Source: CAYJAZ01 sp964368455 (GTDB taxonomy: Bacteria > Desulfobacterota > Desulfovibrionia > Desulfovibrionales > Desulfovibrionaceae). From it: a DNA stretch of 64,000 nucleotides. A model generated the notes under the pieces. The model did not search any database. It had not been told where the DNA came from and worked only from the letters and a program-made list of their open reading frames with translations. How positions within the stretch are numbered: the first letter of the stretch is position 1; every line of letters starts with the position of its first letter. The position numbers were made by a program, and so were the translations under genes. The DNA is taken from positions 1 to 64,000 of the forward strand of contig CAYJAZ010000003.1 of NCBI GenBank assembly GCA_964368455.1. Reading direction: 5' to 3'. This document shows positions 1 to 6,830 of the stretch, in pieces.

Positions 1-45
1 TTCATACCCGAGTTGTCGAGAGTTCAAGCCTCCCCCGTGCTACCA
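1..45 (+). tRNA. 3' part of a tRNA, cut by the window edge
   Basis: The first 45 bases fit the 3' half of a tRNA. Bases 1-7 fit an anticodon loop with anticodon CAT at 3-5, and 8-12 the 3' side of the anticodon stem. A 5-nt variable region (13-17) follows. The T arm is GAGAG / TTCAAGC / CTCCC (18-34, one A-C mismatch). The acceptor strand is CCGTGCT (35-41), then A and the encoded CCA (43-45). A CAT anticodon would mean Met, fMet or Ile2, but the 5' half is outside the window, so neither identity nor integrity can be settled. Confidence 0.5.
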
Positions 46-48
46 CTA

Positions 49-83
49 AAAAATATCGTAAAGCCTTACAAAGCTCGCAAAGC
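49..83 (+). repeat. Left copy of a 35-bp perfect direct repeat
   Basis: This sequence begins 3 bp after the tRNA CCA end and is identical to 5911-5945. In both places it follows a CCA-ending tRNA-like 3' terminus and contains the left arm of a terminator hairpin. It may mark the ends of an inserted segment, or it may be a terminator module shared by two tRNA genes, one of them lost. Confidence 0.7.
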
Positions 84-106
84 CTTGTAAGGCTTTACTT
101 TTTTAA
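57..106 (+). terminator. Rho-independent terminator after the tRNA
   Basis: A long stem (AAAGCCTTACAA pairing with TTGTAAGGCTTT) around a short AGCTCGCAAAG-type loop is followed by ACTTTTTT. It is placed to end the tRNA transcript. Confidence 0.75.
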
Positions 107-271
107 GATTTTCGACTCTCATGTTATCTCTCTTGATACATTGACATATTGACAAAAAAATTGCTAAAAAAATAAATACCCATCAGAGAAGACATTGAAG
201 AAATCATGTCTATTGTTTTGCAACAATACGAACTTTGGGTAGATAGTGTGGAGTAATATTACTTTATTTAA

Positions 272-312
272 TTTGCTGCCTTGACTTTTCTTCTTTGCTG
301 CCTTGACTTTTC
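272..312 (+). repeat. 22-bp tandem repeat upstream of the toxin-antitoxin pair
   Basis: TTTGCTGCCTTGACTTTTC occurs at 272-290 and again at 294-312, with a partial third TTTGCTG at 316-322. Each unit carries a TTGACT that could act as a -35 element. No gene is seen in 107-377 apart from this repeat and the operator that follows. Confidence 0.75.
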
Positions 313-320
313 CACTTTGC

Positions 321-358
321 TGTATTACCTTGTATTTAATGTAATACAATGAAATACA
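321..358. promoter_or_regulatory. Interleaved palindromes, likely antitoxin autoregulation operator
   Basis: TGTATTAC (321-328) is inverted at 341-348 (GTAATACA), and TGTATTT (331-337) is inverted at 352-358 (AAATACA), so four half-sites are interleaved just before the antitoxin start. Ribbon-helix-helix antitoxins characteristically repress their own promoters through such arrays. The assignment is inference from position and symmetry. Confidence 0.55.
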
Positions 359-377
359 TTTTATTTTGAGGTTTACA

Positions 378-656
378 ATGCAAGTATCAAAACAGCCTTT
401 TAAAGGGGCTTCTAAGCAAATTTCCATGTCAATGCGATTACCAGAAGATTTATCTAATGAATTAGTTGCATTAGCAGAGGCAACAGGGCGTACGAAGTCT
501 TTTTTAGCAATAGAAGCTATAAGGGATTTTGTTGAGCGTGAGAAGTGGCAGATTGCTAAGATTCAGAAAGGCATTAAGGAAGCTGATGAGGGGCTTTTTG
601 CAAGTGATGAAGACTTGAAAGCTCTTGATGCGAAGTGGTCGTATAATGCAGATTAA
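378..656 (+). CDS. Ribbon-helix-helix (CopG/RelB-type) antitoxin
   Basis: This is the DNA-binding antitoxin of a type II toxin-antitoxin module. The 92-residue product has an RHH-like N-terminal region with MSMRLPEDLSNELVALAEAT (a beta strand followed by a helix), then KSFLAIEAIRDFVE and an acidic tail (EADEGLFASDEDLKALDAKW) of the kind that wraps the toxin. I chose the ATG at 378 because GAGG at 368-371 gives good spacing; the TTG four codons upstream overlaps that site. The gene overlaps the toxin start by 11 bp, so the two are translationally coupled. The palindromes at 321-358 are the probable operator. Confidence 0.85.
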   Translation: MQVSKQPFKGASKQISMSMRLPEDLSNELVALAEATGRTKSFLAIEAIRDFVEREKWQIAKIQKGIKEADEGLFASDEDLKALDAKWSYNAD

Positions 657-939
657 ATGGTCAGCTTCTGCGTTAAAAGATTTAGACAATGAGCTTGAAT
701 ATTTAGCGTCTTCTGAGAATGGGGATATCGATCTTGCTCAAAAAGTCTATGCTCATATTCGTAGATCTGTATCAAAGCTTGCTGAATTTACCGAGATAGG
801 AAAGAAGGGTAGAGTTTTTGGAACAAGGGAATTGATTGTCTCTAAATATCCTTATATAGTGCCATATCGAGTAAAGAATAATTGTGTTGAAATTTTAGCT
901 CTTTTTCATACAAAGAGCGAGTTACTTGAAAGGTGGTAA
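646..939 (+). CDS. RelE/ParE-family toxin
   Basis: This is the small toxin partner of the antitoxin encoded directly upstream. The 97-residue product opens MQIKWSASALKDLDNELEYL and ends with YPYIVPYRVKNNCVEILALF, the usual ParE/RelE beta-sheet core with the conserved YR and a terminal histidine (FHTKSELLERW). RelE members cleave mRNA on the ribosome and ParE members poison gyrase; sequence alone does not say which applies here. I took the ATG at 646 because the family begins just before the IKWS strand. Two in-frame upstream codons (TTG 625, ATG 628) would add a non-family extension. No separate promoter is visible. Confidence 0.85.
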   Translation: MQIKWSASALKDLDNELEYLASSENGDIDLAQKVYAHIRRSVSKLAEFTEIGKKGRVFGTRELIVSKYPYIVPYRVKNNCVEILALFHTKSELLERW

Positions 940-1021
940 GGGATAAAATAATATTAAAATTTATCTTTATAAAATATCTACAATTTAAGTGATTACTGTG
1001 CATCTGCCTATAGTTTCTAAC

Positions 1022-1597
1022 TTACTGTAATTTTAATGAAATTTTGCTAACCTCGTCAGATAAAATTTCAACTACTACACTCATATTCATTTCAGTATGC
1101 CTTAGTGTATGGAGTAAACCAGCAAACATATATTCAAGTAAGATATCATTTTCTAGTGACTGTTTTACTTTCTCAGTGGTATAAATTTGATTTTTTATTG
1201 TATCACTTATAATTGCAGGCACAGGAACTCTTGACTGCTTTGGATTAAAATAAGGAAAATCTTCTTTCATTTGTTCAAAATTGTGTTGCATGGTTTCAAG
1301 AAATTTCTTAGTAAATTCTTTGGGTGCTGAAAAGAAATCTTCAAAAAAATCAATTCCTTGATATTGTGCTTGTATATATTCGATAAGAGTTTCATCAAAT
1401 AAGGCATACGTATCTCTATAATGTAAATAAAAAGTGCCTTTATTGATGATTGCAAGTTTTGCTATCTCTGTAACCGTGATTTTATCAAGATGTTTTTCTT
1501 TACATAATGCCATAAAGACTTCTTTAATGGCATTTTTTGTTTTTATTACACGTAAGTCAATTTTTTTGTTTGCTGTATTTTCTTTTATATTTTGCAT
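1022..1597 (-). CDS. TetR/AcrR-family transcriptional regulator
   Basis: A 191-residue regulator with an N-terminal TetR helix-turn-helix: TKNAIKEVFMALCKEKHLDK, then ITVTEIAKLAIINKGTFYLH and YRDTYALFDE (about residues 18-65). The C-terminal part (about 80-190) is the all-helical ligand and dimer domain, most like the TetR_C_8 type. It is divergent from the double activase at 1781 across 183 bp of AT-rich DNA with an imperfect palindrome, the usual arrangement for a TetR repressor controlling both itself and its neighbour. The ligand is unknown. The start at 1597 gives a normal family length. Confidence 0.85.
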   Translation of the reverse strand: MQNIKENTANKKIDLRVIKTKNAIKEVFMALCKEKHLDKITVTEIAKLAIINKGTFYLHYRDTYALFDETLIEYIQAQYQGIDFFEDFFSAPKEFTKKFLETMQHNFEQMKEDFPYFNPKQSRVPVPAIISDTIKNQIYTTEKVKQSLENDILLEYMFAGLLHTLRHTEMNMSVVVEILSDEVSKISLKLQ

Positions 1598-1697
1598 GAT
1601 GAGCCTTTTCTATTTCTTTTATTTAACACTTTGTAAAAAATGTCGTTTATAAGTCAATGTTATTGTCGATGCTCAATAAACAATATTCGCCTATTCA

Positions 1698-1719
1698 TTG
1701 CTTATTGCATAATAAACAA
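1698..1719. promoter_or_regulatory. Possible TetR operator (imperfect 22-bp palindrome)
   Basis: TTGCTTATTGC at 1698-1708 faces ATAATAAACAA at 1709-1719, giving 8 of 11 paired positions. A second AATAAACAA lies at 1674-1682. The element sits between the divergent TetR and activase genes. The assignment is positional inference only. Confidence 0.3.
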
Positions 1720-1780
1720 GTGTTGAGTAAAAGATAGTTTATCAATAGAAAATAATCAAGCAAAAAATGAGGAAATAAAT

Positions 1781-4700
1781 ATGAACACATCAAACGAAAT
1801 AAAATCAGAAATAACTTTAGGCCTTGATATTGGCTCGTCAAGAGTAAAAATTGCACTTCTTACATCGTATGATAACAGCCTTTATTTAAATTCAAAAATC
1901 CATTATGGAGACATAAAAAACGCTTTAGCTGAACTCTTAAAGCAAATTCCTCCTGTGCTTTCAAACTCTATAACAAAAATAGCTTTAAGCGGTACAAATG
2001 AAAGCCTCGAATTAAAAGAAATTATAAAATCAGCTCAAATAAAAGAAGTGTTGAGCGTTCCTTGCCTTGATAAAGCTTGCGAAATGTTTTATCCACAAAC
2101 TAAAACAATTCTTGAAGTTGGAGCACAAAATGCTAAATATATCAAAAGAAAAGGCGAAAGTAGTAATCTTTCATTTTTCGTCACAGAAGGCTGTGCAAGC
2201 GGAACAGGAGCTTTTTTAGAGCAACAAGTTTCACGAGTTGGCTTTGAGCTTGATGTCTATAAAGATGTGATTGAAAAAGATAAAAAATATCCAACATTAT
2301 CAGGACATTGCTCTGTTTTTACAAAAACGGATATTATCCATCGTCAGCAAGAGGGCTATAGCAGTAAAGAAATTTTAGCAGGAATTTGTTTTGCAACAGT
2401 TCGTAATATAAAAACAAACCTCATAAAAAGTAAAGAGATTGCAACACCGCTTGTTTTATCAGGCTTTGTATCAAAAAATGAAGGTATTGTAAAAGCTCTT
2501 CAAAAAATATTTAATTTGCAAGATACTGATATTATATACGATGAAAATACCGCATATTTGCAAGCAATAGGAACAGCTCTTTTAGCTAGAGAAAACACAT
2601 ATCATTCTGATTTTACAAATTTTCTTGCATTATTAGAGCAAAAAACTGAATTAGCAAGTTCTGGTATTTCTTATTCGGATAAACTTGTATATCAACCTGT
2701 AAAAAAAGATTTAGATTTCACTACTCTTTTAGAGGATAAAGTCTATCATTGCACTTTAGGGATTGATGTCGGCTCAACAAGCGTAAATCTTGTTCTTTTA
2801 ACTAAAGATAAAGAACTTGTTTCAGCACAATATTTAAGAACAGCTGGTAAACCCAAAGAGGTTGTAACACAAGGCATTGAAAATATAAAAAATGAATTTG
2901 GCGCCAGAGTTGTTATTGATGAAATTGGCGTAACAGGTTCGGGCAGACATATAGTTGCAAAAATGCTTGATGCAAAAACGATAAAAGATGAAATTACAGC
3001 TCAAGCAAAAGCAGCATCATTTGTTGAACCAAATGTAGACACTGTTTTTGAAATTGGCGGGCAAGATTCAAAATATATTAGCATAAAAAATAAAGAAGTT
3101 GAAGATTTTCAAATGAATAAAATTTGTGCCGCTGGTACAGGTTCTTTCTTAGAAGAGCAAGCGAAATATCTTGATGTAAAGATTGAAGAATATGCTACAC
3201 TTGCTCTTCAAGCTGAAAGACCAGTTGAACTTGGCGAGCGTTGCACAGTTTTTATTGAAAACAAGATCTCCTCTTGTCTTGCGCTTGGTGTTGATAAAAA
3301 AGACATTCTTGCAGGGCTTTGTCATTCGGTTATCAGAAATTATCTTGGAAAGGTTGTGGGTAATAGAAAAGTAGGCTCTACTATTCTTCTTCAAGGTGGT
3401 GTTTGTTATAATGATGCTGTTGTGGCGGCTTTTCAACATCATTATGGCGATAAAATTAAGGTTTCGCCTATCTTTCAAGTGAGCGGTGCTTTTGGTGTTG
3501 CCTTACTTGCCCTTGAAAGCATAGAGCGTTCAAAAAATAAAGTAGCTATCGAAAATGACTTACTCAAAGAGAATAAGCAATTGTTTCTAAATTCTAAAAA
3601 CTTCCTTACTTCTTGTATAGATAATTCCAAGAAAAATAATACTAAAACAATTGGTATTCCAATGACTTTGATGTTTTATCGTAATTTTCCATTTATTTAT
3701 ACATTTTTAAAAGAGCTTGGATTTAATGTTGTAAGCTCAGGTAAAACAGATGAAAATATAGTTCAACTTTCGCAAGAAATTTCAACAAGCGACACTTGTT
3801 ATCCCATTAAGCTTGCGCACGGGCATATAAAAAAGCTTGTTGATATGAAGCTTGATTATATTCTTCTTCCACGTGTTTTTGGAGCAAAAGTTGAAAATAG
3901 ACCTAATAATGCAAAGTTTGAAAAAAGTATGAATAGAGGGGAGCACAAAAAAAACAGTTCAAAATCAAAAGGATTTTTGCAAAAAGCTTTGCCTCATCTT
4001 ATTGAAATATTACCAGCAAGTATTAGTGGCTCACTTGCAGAAAAAATGATGAATAAACAAGGCAAGCAAGGCGATAATTCTCACTCAGCATGTCCATTTA
4101 TGCAGGCATTGCCAGAGCTTATAAAAAATGCAAATTTCAATAATTCAAGTGAGTTTTTGGAAATTGATATGGCTGATATGATGTCGTCTACCGCTCTTCA
4201 AAGTTTAGCGCAAAAGCTTGGCAAAAATGAGAATGAATGTAAGAAAGCTTCTGATAAAGCATATAAAGCATATATGTCTTATATGGTGAAATTAAAAAAA
4301 CTACAAGAAAACTTCATTTCAAAAATAAAAGCTGATGAAAAAGTTTTGGTTATTGTAACAAGATTTTATAATCTTGCCGATAAAATTCTTGAAATGGGTA
4401 TAGTTGAAGAGCTTCTAAAATTTGGCTATAAAATTATATCTTCAAGCCATTTACCGCTCAAAGAAATGGCTAAAGAAGCTCTTTCCATGAAAGATTATCC
4501 ATTTGGGCATCATATGTTGATTGCAGGTGAGTTTATCAAAAATAATCCGAATTATTATCCAATCTATCTTACAAATCATGCTTGTGGGCACGACACTATG
4601 ATTTCACACGAATTTGCAGAAATTATTGGCGATAGACCTTGCCTTTCCATTGAAATTGATGAGCATTTTTCAAAAGTTGGTGTAGTAACACGTATCGAAG

Positions 4701-5785
4701 CTTTTCTAAATTCTATTGACCAACAAGAAAATACACTGAGAACAGCAACAACTGTTCAAAGAAAGAAAATTAAAGATATACAATCTATTTCAACAAGCGA
4801 TGAAAAACCTCTCTATATTCCTTGTCTTTTTCCATATTCTTCTTTATTGGCAAGGCATTTGAGAAAACAAAACTTCATAGTTCACGAACTTCCAAAACAG
4901 ACAGAGCAAGAATTAAAACTTGCGTATGATAAATGTAATTCAAAGGAATATCTGTCATTTATTTATAATTTAATGGATAGCGTTTATCTTGATGAAAATA
5001 AAAAAGCAGGTACGCTTCTTTCACTCAGAAATAAAGAAAGCGATGCCGATGCCATGTTTGCTCAAATTATAAGTAATATGTCTGGAAATAAACTTGATAT
5101 TACTTCGTTTTATTTTGAAGAATTGTTTACAAAACAAATAAATGGAAAAGAATTATTCTACTCTTTCCTTGCAGGAGATATTATTATGACTGCTCCTAAA
5201 GAGAAAAGAGAAGAACTACTTCAATTCGTACTTAAACAAGCTGAAATTACAGAAGAAACTGCTCTTGGAATTATTTCACAAATTCAAAAAGAAGAGAAAA
5301 AGAAAGTCTTATTTATTGGTGAGCCAAAAGTTTTATTTAATGCAAAAGTGCAAGAAGAGATGTTTGAAAAAATTGATACAAAGGCTGATATTAATATCCA
5401 ATTTATGCCGATGACTGAATATATACTCGTTCTTTCTAAAGGTTTATCAAAAGAAGAAAAGCTGAAATATCAAATGAGTATTGATAAAGTTTCAAGCGCT
5501 CTTGGAAGCAATAGCCCCTTTATACAAAATAGGAATAATTTAAAAGCTGTCATTACTGAAAATCTTCCGAAGTTTACAGCAGGAAATGGTGCGTATAGAT
5601 ACGGTAAAGCGCTAAATAGTCAAAATTATGCAGGAATTGTGTCATTTAGCTCACTGCATGAAAACACACAAACAGTTCTTTCTTCATTAGACTATAAAAA
5701 TAAGCCTTTTCTCTCTTTGTCTTATGACGGCAGAGATTATACAAAACAAAAGGAAAAATTAAATTCATTTTTGTATTATTTATAG
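1781..5785 (+). CDS. Giant double 2-hydroxyacyl-CoA dehydratase activase-like protein (BadF/BadG family, DUF2229)
   Basis: A 1334-residue protein with two tandem ASKHA ATPase modules of the BadF/BcrA/HgdC activase family. The first spans about 12-265 (LGLDIGSSRVKIALL near 12, CASGTGAFLEQQ near 138, GHCSVF near 175). The second spans about 322-580 (LGIDVGSTSVNLVLL near 325, CAAGTGSFLEEQAKYL near 449, GERCTVF near 484). The two cysteines of each module match the pair that holds a bridging [4Fe-4S] cluster in a homodimer of known activases. From about 620 a DUF2229/HgdB-like region follows, with SDTCYPIKLAHGHIKKL near 670 and NHACGHDTM near 931. Known activases drive ATP-dependent low-potential electron transfer to dehydratases or double-cubane proteins. 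The substrate of these giant fusions is unknown, and no separate dehydratase gene is nearby. It is probably controlled by the divergent TetR gene. Confidence 0.8.
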   Translation: MNTSNEIKSEITLGLDIGSSRVKIALLTSYDNSLYLNSKIHYGDIKNALAELLKQIPPVLSNSITKIALSGTNESLELKEIIKSAQIKEVLSVPCLDKACEMFYPQTKTILEVGAQNAKYIKRKGESSNLSFFVTEGCASGTGAFLEQQVSRVGFELDVYKDVIEKDKKYPTLSGHCSVFTKTDIIHRQQEGYSSKEILAGICFATVRNIKTNLIKSKEIATPLVLSGFVSKNEGIVKALQKIFNLQDTDIIYDENTAYLQAIGTALLARENTYHSDFTNFLALLEQKTELASSGISYSDKLVYQPVKKDLDFTTLLEDKVYHCTLGIDVGSTSVNLVLLTKDKELVSAQYLRTAGKPKEVVTQGIENIKNEFGARVVIDEIGVTGSGRHIVAKMLDAKTIKDEITAQAKAASFVEPNVDTVFEIGGQDSKYISIKNKEVEDFQMNKICAAGTGSFLEEQAKYLDVKIEEYATLALQAERPVELGERCTVFIENKISSCLALGVDKKDILAGLCHSVIRNYLGKVVGNRKVGSTILLQGGVCYNDAVVAAFQHHYGDKIKVSPIFQVSGAFGVALLALESIERSKNKVAIENDLLKENKQLFLNSKNFLTSCIDNSKKNNTKTIGIPMTLMFYRNFPFIYTFLKELGFNVVSSGKTDENIVQLSQEISTSDTCYPIKLAHGHIKKLVDMKLDYILLPRVFGAKVENRPNNAKFEKSMNRGEHKKNSSKSKGFLQKALPHLIEILPASISGSLAEKMMNKQGKQGDNSHSACPFMQALPELIKNANFNNSSEFLEIDMADMMSSTALQSLAQKLGKNENECKKASDKAYKAYMSYMVKLKKLQENFISKIKADEKVLVIVTRFYNLADKILEMGIVEELLKFGYKIISSSHLPLKEMAKEALSMKDYPFGHHMLIAGEFIKNNPNYYPIYLTNHACGHDTMISHEFAEIIGDRPCLSIEIDEHFSKVGVVTRIEAFLNSIDQQENTLRTATTVQRKKIKDIQSISTSDEKPLYIPCLFPYSSLLARHLRKQNFIVHELPKQTEQELKLAYDKCNSKEYLSFIYNLMDSVYLDENKKAGTLLSLRNKESDADAMFAQIISNMSGNKLDITSFYFEELFTKQINGKELFYSFLAGDIIMTAPKEKREELLQFVLKQAEITEETALGIISQIQKEEKKKVLFIGEPKVLFNAKVQEEMFEKIDTKADINIQFMPMTEYILVLSKGLSKEEKLKYQMSIDKVSSALGSNSPFIQNRNNLKAVITENLPKFTAGNGAYRYGKALNSQNYAGIVSFSSLHENTQTVLSSLDYKNKPFLSLSYDGRDYTKQKEKLNSFLYYL

Positions 5786-5811
5786 TAAATAAGAATTAAA
5801 TAAAAAAATAT

Positions 5812-5834
5812 TTTGTCGGTATATTTGTCGGTAT
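5812..5834 (+). repeat. Two TTTGTCGGTAT direct repeats
   Basis: TTTGTCGGTAT occurs at 5812-5822 and 5824-5834, 12 bp apart, just after the activase gene and before the tRNA-like fragment. Short TGTCGGT-type tandem repeats beside a tRNA 3' end resemble tyrosine-integrase arm sites. No integrase gene is present, so this is only a suggestion of a former attachment region. Confidence 0.35.
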
Positions 5835-5896
5835 TAATGAAAATAACAATTTTAAAAATCAATTAATACGAATGGTTTAAACATAAATTCAGTAGT

Positions 5897-5945
5897 CCCC
5901 CGGCACCATTAAAAATATCGTAAAGCCTTACAAAGCTCGCAAAGC
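5897..5945 (+). other. tRNA 3'-end-like fragment plus right copy of the 35-bp repeat
   Basis: CCCCCGGCACCA at 5897-5908 resembles a tRNA acceptor 3' end with CCA (GGC before ACCA is common in tRNA-Leu), but no T loop or complete tRNA can be folded upstream. The 35 bp at 5911-5945 equal 49-83. The two copies bound a 5.9 kb segment with the toxin-antitoxin pair, TetR gene and activase. Confidence 0.45.
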
Positions 5946-5985
5946 ACTTATTGCTTAGAACTTTGTAAGGTTTTACTTTTTTAGT
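5921..5985 (+). terminator. Terminator downstream of the activase gene
   Basis: GTAAAGCCTTACAAAG pairs with CTTTGTAAGGTTTTAC across an imperfect inner hairpin and is followed by TTTTTT. It is a diverged copy of the terminator at 57-106. Confidence 0.6.
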
Positions 5986-6009
5986 TTTTCGATATTATTA
6001 AATAAATGA

Positions 6010-6042
6010 AGCTTTATGACAAAAATCATAAAGCTTTTTCTT
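6010..6042 (+). terminator. Rho-independent terminator
   Basis: AAGCTTTATGA pairs perfectly with TCATAAAGCTT around CAAAAA, followed by TTTTCTT. The rest of 6043-6220 is AT-rich with no gene seen. Confidence 0.65.
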
Positions 6043-6220
6043 AATTAAATGAAAAAAGCCGATTCCTATTTTTATTGTTTTCTTTTTAACCACAAATTAT
6101 AGCATAAAAAATAAAAACACAAGAAATCTTAAGAATAAATAGAAAAGCAGTTGGAGTATAATTAAATAATGAGAAAACACTTTATAATAAAATAATTGCT
6201 TGACGTCTAAACAAGTATAT

Positions 6221-6255
6221 GTTAGTTAAATCTAAACAAGTTAGAATAATCTAAC
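6221..6255. promoter_or_regulatory. Double inverted repeat upstream of dps (PerR/Fur-like candidate operator)
   Basis: GTTAGAATAATCTAAC (6240-6255) has perfect 6-bp arms and resembles PerR-type boxes (TTATAATnATTATAA). A second, diverged copy, GTTAGTTAAATCTAAAC, lies at 6221-6237. Peroxide-responsive control of dps is common, which supports the reading, but the regulator is not in the window. Confidence 0.45.
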
Positions 6256-6298
6256 TTATAAAATTATACCTATGAAAATTTATCAAGGAGGATTTAGC

Positions 6299-6751
6299 AT
6301 GCATAAAGACGTTCAAGAGGTACTCAATAAATATCTTGCTGATATTGCTGTTCTTTACATTAAGCTGCATAATTTGCATTGGAATGTTGTAGGGACACAA
6401 TTTAAAAGCGTGCATGAATATTTTGAAACCATGTACAATGAATTTGCCCTATTGCTTGATGGTACTGCGGAATTACTTAAAATTACAGGAGCTTATCCGC
6501 TTGCCTCGATGAAAGATTATGTTAAGGTAACTTCACTCGAAGAGCTTGATTCAAAAAATATTTCTATAAGTGAAGCATTTGAAATTGTTCTCTCAGATAT
6601 GACTCATATGCAAGCCTCTGCAGAAAAAATCAGACAAATAGCTAATCAACACGATTATTACACAGTTGTATCAACTCTTGAAGAACATCTAAAATCCTAT
6701 AACAAAACAATGTGGTTCTTAGAAGCCATGCTAAAGCAAGAAAAATCATAA
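6299..6751 (+). CDS. dps: Dps-type ferritin (DNA-binding protein from starved cells)
   Basis: Dps oxidises and stores iron with hydrogen peroxide in a dodecameric shell, protecting DNA in the cytoplasm. In the 150-residue product the inter-subunit ferroxidase ligands have the family spacing: H27 and H39 (KLHNLHWNVVGTQF then VHEYFE), D54 and E58 (LLLDGTAELL). The C-terminal helix ends EAMLKQEKS and lacks a lysine-rich DNA-binding tail. The ATG at 6299 is preceded by a strong AAGGAGG at 6285-6291; an ATG nine codons upstream is inside the leader. It is monocistronic, with a candidate peroxide-type operator upstream and a terminator at 6759-6797. Confidence 0.92.
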   Translation: MHKDVQEVLNKYLADIAVLYIKLHNLHWNVVGTQFKSVHEYFETMYNEFALLLDGTAELLKITGAYPLASMKDYVKVTSLEELDSKNISISEAFEIVLSDMTHMQASAEKIRQIANQHDYYTVVSTLEEHLKSYNKTMWFLEAMLKQEKS

Positions 6752-6758
6752 ATGTATG

Positions 6759-6797
6759 AATAAACCTTGTAATTTCTTACAAGGTTTATTTTTTTAA
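6759..6797 (+). terminator. Rho-independent terminator of dps
   Basis: AATAAACCTTGTAA pairs with TTACAAGGTTTATT around a 4-nt loop, followed by TTTTT. Confidence 0.8.
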
Positions 6798-6830
6798 ACT
6801 CTCTTATAGCTTACATAAAAAAATTATACT

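Noticed and set aside
366..377. Upstream TTG start for the antitoxin
   Set aside because: The TTG overlaps the GAGG ribosome site that serves the ATG at 378.
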